Shown one piece after another: positions 9,386-18,522 of a DNA stretch of 64,000 nt; position 1 is the first letter of the stretch, and the number at the start of each line of letters is the position of its first letter. The position numbers and the translations under genes were made by a program. The notes below the pieces were generated by a model. The model ran no database searches. It saw nothing but the letters and a program-made list of their open reading frames with translations, and was not told the DNA's origin. The stretch is from Xylanibacter ruminicola (lineage in GTDB: Bacteria > Bacteroidota > Bacteroidia > Bacteroidales > Bacteroidaceae): the NCBI GenBank assembly GCA_015060625.1, contig SUYC01000007.1, positions 124,001-188,000 on the forward strand, read 5' to 3'.

Positions 9386-10558
9386 TTATGTGGTATGTTC
9401 AGTATGAATAAAGTCGGTGTTCTTTCTATCCATGTGGAGGAGGTTTTTGAGCATGCGTAATACCAATCCTGGGATAGTAAAGGCCTTAGAAAATGAGCGA
9501 AAGCGGATTTCCTTAGGGATGGCTACAAATAATGACAGGCCTAGTACGGCTAATGTAATCCACCATTTCTCACACCATTCAGGAATGGTGAGTGTTATAA
9601 AAATCGAAATACCCGTTAATAGGACAATTAAAATTGAACGTGGTATCAGTGCTTGTTGAATTGTTTTGTCCACAAAATTGACTTTTCCATGAACTAATGC
9701 TGCTGGAATTTTGGGAAGGTTACTTATCAGGCTTTGGACCTGAGCCGTCATCCAACGCATGCGTTGTTTTTGGAAGTTATCCTGGTTGCTAACTTTCTCG
9801 TCGAATACATGAATATCGGGAGCATACTTGATAAATATTTCTTGGTGAAGTAGAAGTGCCTCCATCTCTCGGTCTTCACCAGCTGTGGAGAGTTGGAATA
9901 CGTTCTTTCTAAAAAGTTCGTAGTTAAAGCACATGCCAGAACCAATTAAGGCAGATGACAACCCCAGGCGGTTATGCGCTTTGCGGAATATGGTATTATT
10001 TATCTCCTCACTGGCGCCATCAAGTACTGCTACATCATTGTTAGCATTCTTGGCACAGCGATGGCACTGGATAGCATCGTAGACCGAACACAGGATGTTT
10101 AGTTGTGATAGAAATTCTGGGCGTACGACATTATCGGCATCGAGTACTACTACATTATCAAATGTCTCCGGTATTTCGTTGATAGCATACTGCATAGCTT
10201 TTGCCTTCGAACTTTTTTCGAATGTTGGCGTTAGTAACTTGATGGGGAGCGTACGCAAATACTCATTGGTCTCTGGTTGCATGTGATCAGAGATGACCGC
10301 TACAGTATATAAATCTTCGGGATAATCCTGTTCCAAGAAATGTTCAACTGCATTGATGATGACGCGATCCTCGTTATAAGCAGGATAGAGTATGAGGAAT
10401 TTGGTCATCCTATTGGTCAATGCTGCAGCATGAATAGCTACGCGATCTTCTTTTTCATAGAATAACGAGATAACCGCGAAAAATGCTACATAAGCTACAG
10501 AGCCTAAGATCAGTACCCAAAGACTAATGTCGATAATGTGTAATATCTGCCAAATCAT
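9386..10558 (-). CDS. Membrane glycosyltransferase family 2 (QxxRW type), copy B
   Basis: A 390-residue GT2 protein with one long N-terminal hydrophobic stretch (about residues 3-33) and two hydrophobic helices near residues 295-340. Catalytic motifs are in order: YPAYNEDRV (near 57), VVLDADNVV, AGEDREMEALLL and QRMRW. The GED and QxxRW motifs are those of processive or membrane-embedded GT2 enzymes related to cellulose/hyaluronan synthases. It is a paralogue of the next gene upstream (10574-11725), with the same length and motif order, so a local duplication is likely. It probably extends the polysaccharide repeat unit at the inner membrane. Confidence 0.85.
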   Translation of the reverse strand: MIWQILHIIDISLWVLILGSVAYVAFFAVISLFYEKEDRVAIHAAALTNRMTKFLILYPAYNEDRVIINAVEHFLEQDYPEDLYTVAVISDHMQPETNEYLRTLPIKLLTPTFEKSSKAKAMQYAINEIPETFDNVVVLDADNVVRPEFLSQLNILCSVYDAIQCHRCAKNANNDVAVLDGASEEINNTIFRKAHNRLGLSSALIGSGMCFNYELFRKNVFQLSTAGEDREMEALLLHQEIFIKYAPDIHVFDEKVSNQDNFQKQRMRWMTAQVQSLISNLPKIPAALVHGKVNFVDKTIQQALIPRSILIVLLTGISIFITLTIPEWCEKWWITLAVLGLSLFVAIPKEIRFRSFSKAFTIPGLVLRMLKNLLHMDRKNTDFIHTEHTT

Positions 10559-10573
10559 AATTGCGTGATTTAT

Positions 10574-11725
10574 TCAGTTAGTTTCTTTTTTCTTGTGAAT
10601 TAATTTTGTGGTAATAATTCCCCATAACGTGATGAATGGAGAACGTAGAAATGTACGGTCCCACATTTCATCCACCAAATAATCAGGTGTTGCTAAGGCA
10701 AAGAAGAATAGTACTGCGGAGCTTACTACCCACCACTTGAGCGCCAATGTTAGATAAATGAACGGAAGTATGATGCTCATAATCATCATGATGCCTATCA
10801 TGCTGGTACGAGGCATCAACATCCATTGGATGAGTTTATCGGCCCAATCGTATTGCTTGCGGAAAATGGCTCCAGGAAGAAATCTGATATTTCTAATCAG
10901 ATTTTGTATTTGTTGTAATGTCCAGCGACCATGTTGCTCGTTCATCTTGCTGGTTGTTCTTTTCTTTTCACCATAGAGTAAGATGTTATCAAAGTAATCA
11001 ATGAAAAAGCCTTGTTTCAACAAAAGTGCTTCTAATTCCTTGTCTTCACCCGCTGTTTTGGCTTTCATTACGTTGTTTTTGAACCATGTAAAATCGTAAG
11101 CCGTACCAGACCCTGCTAGAGCTGCAGAAATACCTAAGTTAATATGGCCTTTGCGGAAAATATTATTGTTAATCTCTTCGAAGATAGACCCCATGCGGGC
11201 TGCTGCCGTATCTCTGTTTCGAGAAATACGGTGCAACTGTATGGCTTTGGTTGCAGCCGTTTCAAAGGCGTCGTTTACTTTCGTTATGAAGTCTTGCTCA
11301 ACGATATTGTCTGCATCTAAAACCAATGCTATATCGTATATCTTGAATTCTGGCAATTTTAGTATGGCATATTGAAGTGATTTTGCTTTGGTGCTTTCTG
11401 CAAAATCGGGAGTTAGCAGAGTAATAGGGTATTGTGCCAGTCGCATGTTGGTGATTTCTAATTGGTGGTCAGAAACAACCACTACGTCGAAGAGACGCTG
11501 CGGATAGTCCTGGCTTAATATTGATACCACAGCTTGTTCAATCACATTGTCCTGTTTGTGAGATGGGATGATGATTGCAAAACGGTTTTGTGTTTTTGCT
11601 TTATCCAAAATAGATTCTCTTGTGAAAAGAGAGGCTACAGAAAAAATACCGAGATAAAGCACGGTTCCTGCAACAGGGATAAATAGTATCCAATCGATAA
11701 TATATAATATAATCCAGAAATCCAT
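10574..11725 (-). CDS. Membrane glycosyltransferase family 2 (QxxRW type), copy A
   Basis: A 383-residue paralogue of the following gene. It has an N-terminal hydrophobic stretch (residues 4-33) and two C-terminal helices near residues 295-335. Motifs: IIPSHKQDNVI, VVVSDHQLEI, LVLDADNIV, AGEDKELEALLL, and QHGRW in place of QRMRW. SHKQDN replaces the AYNED of the partner, which suggests a different donor or acceptor. It ends 15 bp before the partner gene and begins 6 bp after the GT2 gene upstream, so it is inside the same operon. Confidence 0.85.
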   Translation of the reverse strand: MDFWIILYIIDWILFIPVAGTVLYLGIFSVASLFTRESILDKAKTQNRFAIIIPSHKQDNVIEQAVVSILSQDYPQRLFDVVVVSDHQLEITNMRLAQYPITLLTPDFAESTKAKSLQYAILKLPEFKIYDIALVLDADNIVEQDFITKVNDAFETAATKAIQLHRISRNRDTAAARMGSIFEEINNNIFRKGHINLGISAALAGSGTAYDFTWFKNNVMKAKTAGEDKELEALLLKQGFFIDYFDNILLYGEKKRTTSKMNEQHGRWTLQQIQNLIRNIRFLPGAIFRKQYDWADKLIQWMLMPRTSMIGIMMIMSIILPFIYLTLALKWWVVSSAVLFFFALATPDYLVDEMWDRTFLRSPFITLWGIITTKLIHKKKETN

Positions 11726-11731
11726 AATTCT

Positions 11732-12622
11732 TTAGTTGACAGATGAGATTTGAGAGTTGAAAGTTTTTATTCCTCTATAGACAGCTTTGATCAAATCAAA
11801 TCTGCCTTGGAGGGTGTATTTGATTATGTCGCGAGGGGCGACTATACCAATAAGGTATGTATATGATAGGTATTTGTTGATACCTTTGTAATTGCGTTTA
11901 ACTATGAGTAGCCTATTGCGAGTGATGTAGTAGGTGCGGAGGGGACTATTTTGTCCTGTTGTCTGACTTTCTTTATGATAAACTGTGCAAGCAGGATCGT
12001 ACCAGATTTCGTAGCCTGCACGAGTGAACATCATGGACCAATCAAGTTCTTCGTAATAAAGGAAATAGCATTCGGGCATGAGGCCAACTTTGTTGATGGC
12101 CTCATGTTTTATCAACATGGCAGCTCCATGCGCGTATGGAGTAGAGTAGGCTGTGTTGTATTGCCCATGATCATCTTCACCAAAACCTATGGCTTTGTTC
12201 CTCATTGTGATTGGGGATAATGGGGTGTAACCGGCGAACTGTATGGGATAGTTGCCCCATGCAAAACGAAGCTTGGGACAGACAATACCAATTTTGTCAG
12301 ATGATTCAAGGCGTTTAATGAGTGAATCGACATTGAAATCTCTGAAATAAGTATCGTTATTAATAAAGAGTAAATACTTTCCTTTTGCTTCCTTGATGCC
12401 CAAATTGTTGCCACCTGCAAAGCCTAAGTTTTGAGAGCTGCGGATGATTTTAACTTGGGGATATTGATTTGCAATGATGCTTGCTTCGTCTTCTTTAGAG
12501 GCATTATCTACTACTATCACCTCCATGTCGTTGTAGAAGGGGATAGAATCAATTAACTCACAGGTATCTTTTATACCATTGTAATTGATAGTGATGATGG
12601 ATAATTTACACTCTTTTTGCAA
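11732..12622 (-). CDS. Glycosyltransferase family 2, rhamnosyltransferase-like
   Basis: A 296-residue GT2 of the WbbL/RfbF type: N-terminal ITINYNG, VVDNASKEDE (near 37), SQNLGFAGGNNLGI, metal-binding NNDTYF (near 90), GAAMLIKHEA and YYEELDWSMMFTRAGY. These motifs are common in dTDP-rhamnose transferases, but the donor cannot be proven from sequence. The start must be the TTG at 12620-12622: there is an in-frame stop two codons upstream and no ATG before residue 30, after the first essential strand. It overlaps the polymerase gene by 17 bp, so translation is probably coupled. Confidence 0.87.
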   Translation of the reverse strand: MQKECKLSIITINYNGIKDTCELIDSIPFYNDMEVIVVDNASKEDEASIIANQYPQVKIIRSSQNLGFAGGNNLGIKEAKGKYLLFINNDTYFRDFNVDSLIKRLESSDKIGIVCPKLRFAWGNYPIQFAGYTPLSPITMRNKAIGFGEDDHGQYNTAYSTPYAHGAAMLIKHEAINKVGLMPECYFLYYEELDWSMMFTRAGYEIWYDPACTVYHKESQTTGQNSPLRTYYITRNRLLIVKRNYKGINKYLSYTYLIGIVAPRDIIKYTLQGRFDLIKAVYRGIKTFNSQISSVN

Positions 12623-14147
12623 GTTTCTTTATTCTTTTTAATCGTTTTTTTGCTTCTTGTCTCGTAATTCTTTGTTGTTCGAATTTTATCCAATCAGATT
12701 CTAAATATGGTAATATATATACGATGGCCAATCCTCCAAAGAATGTTAAACCATTAGGATATTGATATAGTACCTGGTTGGCGTATGCTCCTAATTGAAT
12801 GGCAATAAAAGCACTGCATAGCCCGCCGCCAATACCGATTAATGAAGGGCTCTTTAATTTGAACATAACTATCCAACAAGCTCCTAACCACATTATAAGC
12901 ATGCAAACCAGAAAAACTGTTATGCCAATCACTCCTGTATGCACCCAAATATATACATATTCTGAATCTGGTGGAATTGTAGATAATATTTGATATTTGT
13001 TATTAGCTGGAATGTTATCTCTTGATGAGCCTATTCCAATTCCCCATGGGGCATCTTGTAAATATTTTTTTATTGCAGCTTTATTTACATCTCTTACATT
13101 TGCAGAGGCGTCATTTTTATCAAAAGCAGATCGCATTCTTCGAATCTGCTGATTACCGTTTCCAATGTCTGTGAACATTAGAAAAGCCATAAATAGAGCG
13201 AATGCAATTCCAAATGGGATCGCAATTTTGAATGATTTTGCTAAGACAACATAAACCAAAAATCCTGCTGCCAAACAAAAAATCGCTGTACGTGTGCCTG
13301 ATTGGAACATTCCCCATATAACACCAATACTTATTATTAAAAAGAATACTTTTTCCCATTTAATTTTATTTGTTATGCCAATAATGAATAATGCTACAGC
13401 TGTGGCAGCTGCGTTACATCCATAATTTGCCGCATCACTAAATGTTGAGAAATATCTAATAAGGCTACCGCCATTTAGAACATGGGTACGAGCACCGGGG
13501 CCAAAATATAGCCAAGCATTTTCTGTTGGTGTAAAACCTATATTCTTTTGCTTCCAAGTCCAATACACAGAGAATAGAGACAGAATTGCCCACAATCTTA
13601 AATATTGTATTAGTATTTGTGGAGATGATACATATATTGAAAAAACAAGGAGAATCCATATGAGGTGTAAGGCCATAAGACGTGCACTCGTAAACCAAGA
13701 ATTAATATCAATTCCTAACCCACATGTGTTATTAAACAGTTCTATAAAACAAAAACAAAACCATATGATTATTGAAAATAACATGAGATTTATGCATTTC
13801 CCGAAATGAGAATATTGGCGAATGTCTACAACTGCAATTATTATCAATATGATTTCTATCATTTCATCCCATAGAGACATTGGTATTCCAGATGGTATAG
13901 GACTATCTTTCATTTGAAGAAAGTAATTGATGACAATTAATGCCCAAAAGGCTGCCATTTTCCATCTAGATAGGACGTATACTGCAACAATTAATATGGG
14001 GGAAATGCAAATGATAGCAAATATACTGAAACCACTGTGTAGAAATTCATAAATTGCAAGCAAAAATAGGAGAAAAAGCAATAATACTCTTCCTCCATTT
14101 TCATGGGTATATTCGGATATTCTGTTTGAATAAACTTTATTTACCAT
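12606..14147 (-). CDS. O-antigen polymerase/ligase-like membrane protein (Wzy-like)
   Basis: A 513-residue protein with about eleven hydrophobic helices and a large hydrophilic loop (about residues 335-385) containing RDVNKAAIKKYLQDAPWGIGIG. That pattern, with GxG after the loop, is characteristic of the O-antigen ligase/polymerase superfamily. Within a locus that also has a flippase and a chain-length protein, polymerisation of repeat units in the periplasm is the likeliest job; a ligase role is the alternative. The ATG follows directly on the TAA of the Wzz-type gene with no gap. Basic tail KRLKRIKKLAKRV. Confidence 0.8.
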   Translation of the reverse strand: MVNKVYSNRISEYTHENGGRVLLLFLLFLLAIYEFLHSGFSIFAIICISPILIVAVYVLSRWKMAAFWALIVINYFLQMKDSPIPSGIPMSLWDEMIEIILIIIAVVDIRQYSHFGKCINLMLFSIIIWFCFCFIELFNNTCGLGIDINSWFTSARLMALHLIWILLVFSIYVSSPQILIQYLRLWAILSLFSVYWTWKQKNIGFTPTENAWLYFGPGARTHVLNGGSLIRYFSTFSDAANYGCNAAATAVALFIIGITNKIKWEKVFFLIISIGVIWGMFQSGTRTAIFCLAAGFLVYVVLAKSFKIAIPFGIAFALFMAFLMFTDIGNGNQQIRRMRSAFDKNDASANVRDVNKAAIKKYLQDAPWGIGIGSSRDNIPANNKYQILSTIPPDSEYVYIWVHTGVIGITVFLVCMLIMWLGACWIVMFKLKSPSLIGIGGGLCSAFIAIQLGAYANQVLYQYPNGLTFFGGLAIVYILPYLESDWIKFEQQRITRQEAKKRLKRIKKLAKRV

Positions 14148-16325
14148 TTATTTTGCATGACTATTTTCAACAGCAGTCAGACCCATTTGTGACATACGAT
14201 ATATGAAGTTGTTGAATGCTGTATATGGGGGGAGTTGACCCACAAATTCTTCAACTGCATATCGTTGACATTCAGTTAAGTACATAAAGAGCGAATTTTT
14301 GTTTTCCAATCGCTCGTTTAATTCTTTTAATGCTTTTTGGTCGACATCTTTCCACGTGCGGTTTGCACGAGTAACCAACAAATTGACTGTGCCCATATTA
14401 AGCAATGCGGGAGGGATTGAGTTGTCATCCAAATTAGGATACTCGACGATTGCAATTTCGTTTGGAAGAAGGTCTGGGCATATGTCTTTAATGTCCTTGG
14501 CCATGATAAAGCGGCTATCTTCAGCCAAGTAGTCCTCATCGTATGTGATACGGCGTACCTGAAGGCCTATTGAAATCCAATAGCTCTCTAATTCCTGGGC
14601 GATATAACTTTTACCATTAGCTGCATCAGTTGAAATCAGATTAAGCACGTTTTGTTTGCCCTCTTCGAAGTGGGGCAGTAGTGCTTTACTGAGTTGACGA
14701 AGTGCCATGTCTGCAATGGTCTTGTTGAATCGTCTATAACGCAAATTGCTTTCTTTTGGGAAACATCCCATTACCGGTATCTGGGTAATACGTTCAGAAC
14801 GCATACGATCACGTAATGTACGATCCAGTAATTCGATGATAAAGAAGTATAATGCCGTAAAAATAAAGGCCATCATAAATGCACCTAATAATGTCATCAT
14901 GCGATTGGTGGGTTGAGCATTCATTGGGTACATTGGGGGGTTCAATACACGTAATGTTGCTGTTGACATCTGCAGATTCTTTTGGCGAAGTCGTGCTGCA
15001 TTCAATGCTTTTAACATTTCCATATAGTTACCTTCAATGAAGGCTATATGTCGATCTTTTCGAGCAATAGTTGCACCGATAGGAGCATAATATAAAACTT
15101 CTCTGTCAATTTTATCACGCATGATGTCCTGCGCACTTTCGTGTGCTTTGGTTTCTTCAAGTTTCAAAACTTGCTCCAACCACTTATCTATCATGCCACT
15201 GGCCTTTACGCCAGTTTCCGTGTTGTAGTTTCCTGCTTCAATGTCTTTAACTAATCCTCTAACGTTATTTGAAGCATCTTGTAACATTCGTTGCGCTTTG
15301 GCTAATTCGTTTTGAGTTTCTATGCTACTAGCTCCTCCTTCTGAACTCATTAAACGAAGATTGGAAATACGTGACTGAATTCTGGAAATATCGGTAACTT
15401 GGTTTGTAAAATCTCTATTTGCTTTGATTACTTTTGCGCGATCACCTAATTGACGCTCCAAATAGTTCATAAGGGCTCGTGTCGTGGTTTTGTCAATCAT
15501 TAGATCATTGTCAGTTGTCTTTTGGGTGGCATCCATACCTGAGAGTAATTTAGTTTGCTCTCCATAGTTAATAATGCGCTTTTCTACGTTATAACGAATT
15601 AAATCGTCTTCAGCATTAGTCAAAATGCGATAAAGACGAGCAACTTCTCGTTCGAAAAATTTGATGACGTTATTGGTCTCTCCATAACGTAGCAATGCGT
15701 ATTGTCGAGCAAAGACTTCATTGAGGATATCTAATGTATTGTAGGCAATTCCAGCATCGTTGGCTGTGTAACCGATGTCAATAATGTCACTTCTTTGTAA
15801 TTGTACTACTTTTAAACGACTGGTGATACTATTGATGCCGAAATATGGATGATAGTTCGTTATGCCGAAGACAAAGTTGTCGGCAGAAGGACGTTCATAC
15901 GCTTTTAAATTTGCATACGTTGCATTCTCACTGTTGTGATTTATGAGTGCTTTTACTTCAGCTGGGACACTATTATAAAGCTGGCGATAATGTTCGGCAG
16001 AAATGTAATTGTTATCTTTATTTGCATTGCCGTACATCATGCAGCGAGCAAATAGACGCAAAGATACTTCATGAATGGTTGCATCTGTGGTAATTAATAA
16101 TATTAGGTTTGTTATGTTAGTTTGTGATTGTCCACCAGCCGTACCTACTCCCCCCTCGATATTATAACCAGTAATCATACCAGTATATATTGTGGTGTTA
16201 GTATCGTATACTCGTTCCAAATCACGGGTAGAGAACCAAGCAACTACCAACGCTATCATTGGTAGGATGATAAGATACCATCTAATCTTATATAGAAAAC
16301 GAACAATATATCTAAATAAATCCAT
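14148..16325 (-). CDS. Wzz-type polysaccharide co-polymerase with degenerate tyrosine-kinase-like domain
   Basis: A 725-residue inner-membrane protein that should set chain length or couple export. TM1 is at about 16-31. A long periplasmic part (32-476) is helix- and coiled-coil-rich. A proline-rich stretch LNPPMYPMNAQP (461-472) precedes TM2 (477-499), as in all Wzz proteins. The cytoplasmic part (500-725) aligns in layout with bacterial tyrosine kinases, but the P-loop reads ISTDAANGKSYIA (564-576), lacking the usual PGEGKS, the second Walker strand is IAIVEYPNL, and there is no tyrosine-rich tail. It is therefore probably a non-catalytic or regulatory domain. It stands 15 bp after the TolC-like gene. 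Confidence 0.8.
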   Translation of the reverse strand: MDLFRYIVRFLYKIRWYLIILPMIALVVAWFSTRDLERVYDTNTTIYTGMITGYNIEGGVGTAGGQSQTNITNLILLITTDATIHEVSLRLFARCMMYGNANKDNNYISAEHYRQLYNSVPAEVKALINHNSENATYANLKAYERPSADNFVFGITNYHPYFGINSITSRLKVVQLQRSDIIDIGYTANDAGIAYNTLDILNEVFARQYALLRYGETNNVIKFFEREVARLYRILTNAEDDLIRYNVEKRIINYGEQTKLLSGMDATQKTTDNDLMIDKTTTRALMNYLERQLGDRAKVIKANRDFTNQVTDISRIQSRISNLRLMSSEGGASSIETQNELAKAQRMLQDASNNVRGLVKDIEAGNYNTETGVKASGMIDKWLEQVLKLEETKAHESAQDIMRDKIDREVLYYAPIGATIARKDRHIAFIEGNYMEMLKALNAARLRQKNLQMSTATLRVLNPPMYPMNAQPTNRMMTLLGAFMMAFIFTALYFFIIELLDRTLRDRMRSERITQIPVMGCFPKESNLRYRRFNKTIADMALRQLSKALLPHFEEGKQNVLNLISTDAANGKSYIAQELESYWISIGLQVRRITYDEDYLAEDSRFIMAKDIKDICPDLLPNEIAIVEYPNLDDNSIPPALLNMGTVNLLVTRANRTWKDVDQKALKELNERLENKNSLFMYLTECQRYAVEEFVGQLPPYTAFNNFIYRMSQMGLTAVENSHAK

Positions 16326-16340
16326 AGTCGCAATTGTTTG

Positions 16341-17297
16341 TTATTTCTTTTGCTTTTTAGCGGCTTTGGCTGCAGCTTTCTCCGCTTTAGCTTCAGCTTT
16401 TTCTAATTTCTTGAGTTTATCTTTTTCCTCTTTTTCTAAAGCTTTAATTCTTTTCTCGTTTATTTTGTTTTCTTTGGCCTGCTCTTTTGGCGTTTTATGA
16501 ATACTCTTATCAAGTGTGATTTCGGTAGTTGCATTCGTGATAATTGGGGTGTGAGTTAAAATTTCGAGTGTAAGAATGTCTGTGGTAATTTCTGTTTGTA
16601 ATTGTTGATATCCTGCAACTTGGCCGCTTTCAAATCTTTTAGTATCTGCGTATGCTGCTATATCAAGATTGCCATTCTCGAAATCTTCTCTAGTTAAAGC
16701 GCCTGCACCTTGGTATGCAGCGGCAGCTTCACCTAATGTTTTTAACGAAACAAGGTTGTTCGTTATTTTTACAAAGAGAGTGGCTATTTGTAACTTTAGT
16801 TGGTCGTATGCAATATCTTTTTGTATGGCAGCTTGGTCAGCTTCCATTCTTTTGCGTTTTACTGCAGCAGTTAAGTCTAATATATCTTCAACAGGTATAG
16901 CTAAATTAATACCAATATTATAATAAGCTTGCTTAGAACCCTGATATTGATAAATTGTTGCACTATAACCAGAAGAGCTATTACCCCACATATCACCTAT
17001 TCCATAACTATAACTAGCGTGGCCTGTGAGGTATGAGAAGATGTGGCGTTTCTGTTTGGCAACTTCTGCTTCTGCTAATTGGCGAGCCTTTTCTAATGAC
17101 AGAATCTGTGGGCTTGTTTTGGCATTCTCAAAAAGAACTGCCAATGGTGGCAAGTGAAATTCAGAAAAGTTGATGTCTTTTTCTTTACTCGAATCAAAAA
17201 AACCGGCACTGATGCCGCTCTCGTTGAATTGGGCGAGGGCTGTGGTGCTGGTTGTAGCTACTGCAAATATTAATATCAGTCGTCTGAATCTGTTCAT
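16341..17297 (-). CDS. Short TolC-like outer membrane protein with Lys/Ala/Glu tail
   Basis: A 318-residue secreted protein with a signal peptide (residues 1-22, ending ALA-Q). Residues 45-250 look like one half of an outer membrane efflux protein: a long helix with KARQLAEAEVAKQKR, a strand-rich part YSYGIGDMW to YYNIGINLAIPV, then another helix with a periodic coiled-coil character. Full TolC proteins are about 430-490 residues with two such repeats, so this is about half-length. The last 50 residues (270-318) are almost only Lys, Ala and Glu. It lies where a Wza export gene would be expected, between the sugar transferase and the Wzz-type gene. Family assignment is moderate; its role in glycan export is inferred. 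Confidence 0.6.
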   Translation of the reverse strand: MNRFRRLILIFAVATTSTTALAQFNESGISAGFFDSSKEKDINFSEFHLPPLAVLFENAKTSPQILSLEKARQLAEAEVAKQKRHIFSYLTGHASYSYGIGDMWGNSSSGYSATIYQYQGSKQAYYNIGINLAIPVEDILDLTAAVKRKRMEADQAAIQKDIAYDQLKLQIATLFVKITNNLVSLKTLGEAAAAYQGAGALTREDFENGNLDIAAYADTKRFESGQVAGYQQLQTEITTDILTLEILTHTPIITNATTEITLDKSIHKTPKEQAKENKINEKRIKALEKEEKDKLKKLEKAEAKAEKAAAKAAKKQKK

Positions 17298-17312
17298 AAT
17301 GTAGGGATTTAG

Positions 17313-18512
17313 TTATACATTCTCCTTCTGTACGAAGGCAAAGAAAGTACGGAAAAGGATCTTCATATCCAACCAGAAGTTGTAGGTCTGGCCGTACTTG
17401 ATATCGAGTTGCTTGCGCTCTTCGGCAGACATCATACCGCCCTTACCGCGCTCCTCAACCTGCCAAAGGCCGGTGAGACCTGCGGGAGCCATAAAGCGGT
17501 CGATACTGGTATCGATAGTAAGTTTCTCGGCCTCGTAGAGTGGAAGAGGACGATTACCAACAACCGACATATCGCCTTTGAGAATATTGAAGAGCTGAGG
17601 CAGCTCGTCGATACTGAATTTACGAATGAACCTGCCAACCTTGGTAACACGGGGATCGTTTTCAATCTTAACGAAAGCATTTGCGATTTCTTCTTTCTTC
17701 TCCTTACTGTAGTTGGTTTCGGAAATGACAAAATCGTCGCCAACCAGCATGACCTCGTCGTCGGAGATCATCATGTCGGTATCATCACCAATCATCATGT
17801 TGCCTCCCATACTCATATCAGTCATAGGCATTGATGGGCTTTCGGTCTTTTTGTTCATTTCGGCATACTGGTTGCCAGCTTCCTTAGCAACTTCCTTCAA
17901 GCGCTCTTCGGCATCTTGATACATCGAACGGAACTTCAAGAAGTTGAAGATGGTGTAGTTGGCACCTACACGTTTTGACTTGAAGATAACCGGACCTTTA
18001 CTCTCCAAACGGATGGCAATAGCCGTAAGTATGAAGATAGGTGAGGTTAGGATGAGTACAATGATTGAGAAAACAATATCAAAGATTCTCTTCCAAATGG
18101 GTATCTTGAAACGCAACATCCTGTATCTGGGTTGCTGATCGTCGAATAGCATATTCTCACGATCGGAGATAAACTGAATTTTCTTGTTGAGCTCAGTAAT
18201 AGAGGCATTGCAATCGAGGGTGTCGTTGATGCCGCTCTTCTGGTAAACCGAACGGTTCTCAGCTGTAAAATCCTTCGTGAGCAGGATAATATAGATGTGC
18301 TTGTTCTTTTTCTTTAAATAGTTGATGGCGTTAATATCGTCGTCTTGTGAACCTTGCTCGTAAAACACAATAAAATGCTCGTTGCGGACGTGCGTTGAGC
18401 ACGCTGACGCCGCATCTTTGTAATTTCTTGTGTACTGCACCAATCGGCCGGGGATGTACTTTAATCGCTCCTCGGTCTTCGGATTGCTGCCAAGATATAC
18501 AACACCTATCAT
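17313..18512 (-). CDS. Undecaprenyl-phosphate priming sugar transferase with receiver-like N-terminus and Met/Asp-rich insert
   Basis: A 399-residue protein of the bacterial sugar-transferase family that transfers the first sugar-phosphate to undecaprenyl phosphate. The catalytic part has KRIFDIVFS with a membrane helix (about 141-165), FKSKRVG, FLKFRSM, DPRVTKVGRFIRKFSIDELPQ, GDMSVVGNRPLP and GLTGLWQV. Two oddities: residues 1-118 look like a CheY-type fold lacking phosphorylation residues, and residues 221-275 insert a segment rich in Met and Asp (MPMTDMSMGGNMMIGDDTD) between FRSM and DPRVT, where relatives have a short loop. The response regulator gene is directly upstream (10 bp). Start ATG at 18510-18512. 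Confidence 0.87.
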   Translation of the reverse strand: MIGVVYLGSNPKTEERLKYIPGRLVQYTRNYKDAASACSTHVRNEHFIVFYEQGSQDDDINAINYLKKKNKHIYIILLTKDFTAENRSVYQKSGINDTLDCNASITELNKKIQFISDRENMLFDDQQPRYRMLRFKIPIWKRIFDIVFSIIVLILTSPIFILTAIAIRLESKGPVIFKSKRVGANYTIFNFLKFRSMYQDAEERLKEVAKEAGNQYAEMNKKTESPSMPMTDMSMGGNMMIGDDTDMMISDDEVMLVGDDFVISETNYSKEKKEEIANAFVKIENDPRVTKVGRFIRKFSIDELPQLFNILKGDMSVVGNRPLPLYEAEKLTIDTSIDRFMAPAGLTGLWQVEERGKGGMMSAEERKQLDIKYGQTYNFWLDMKILFRTFFAFVQKENV

Positions 18513-18522
18513 ATTATTCTAT

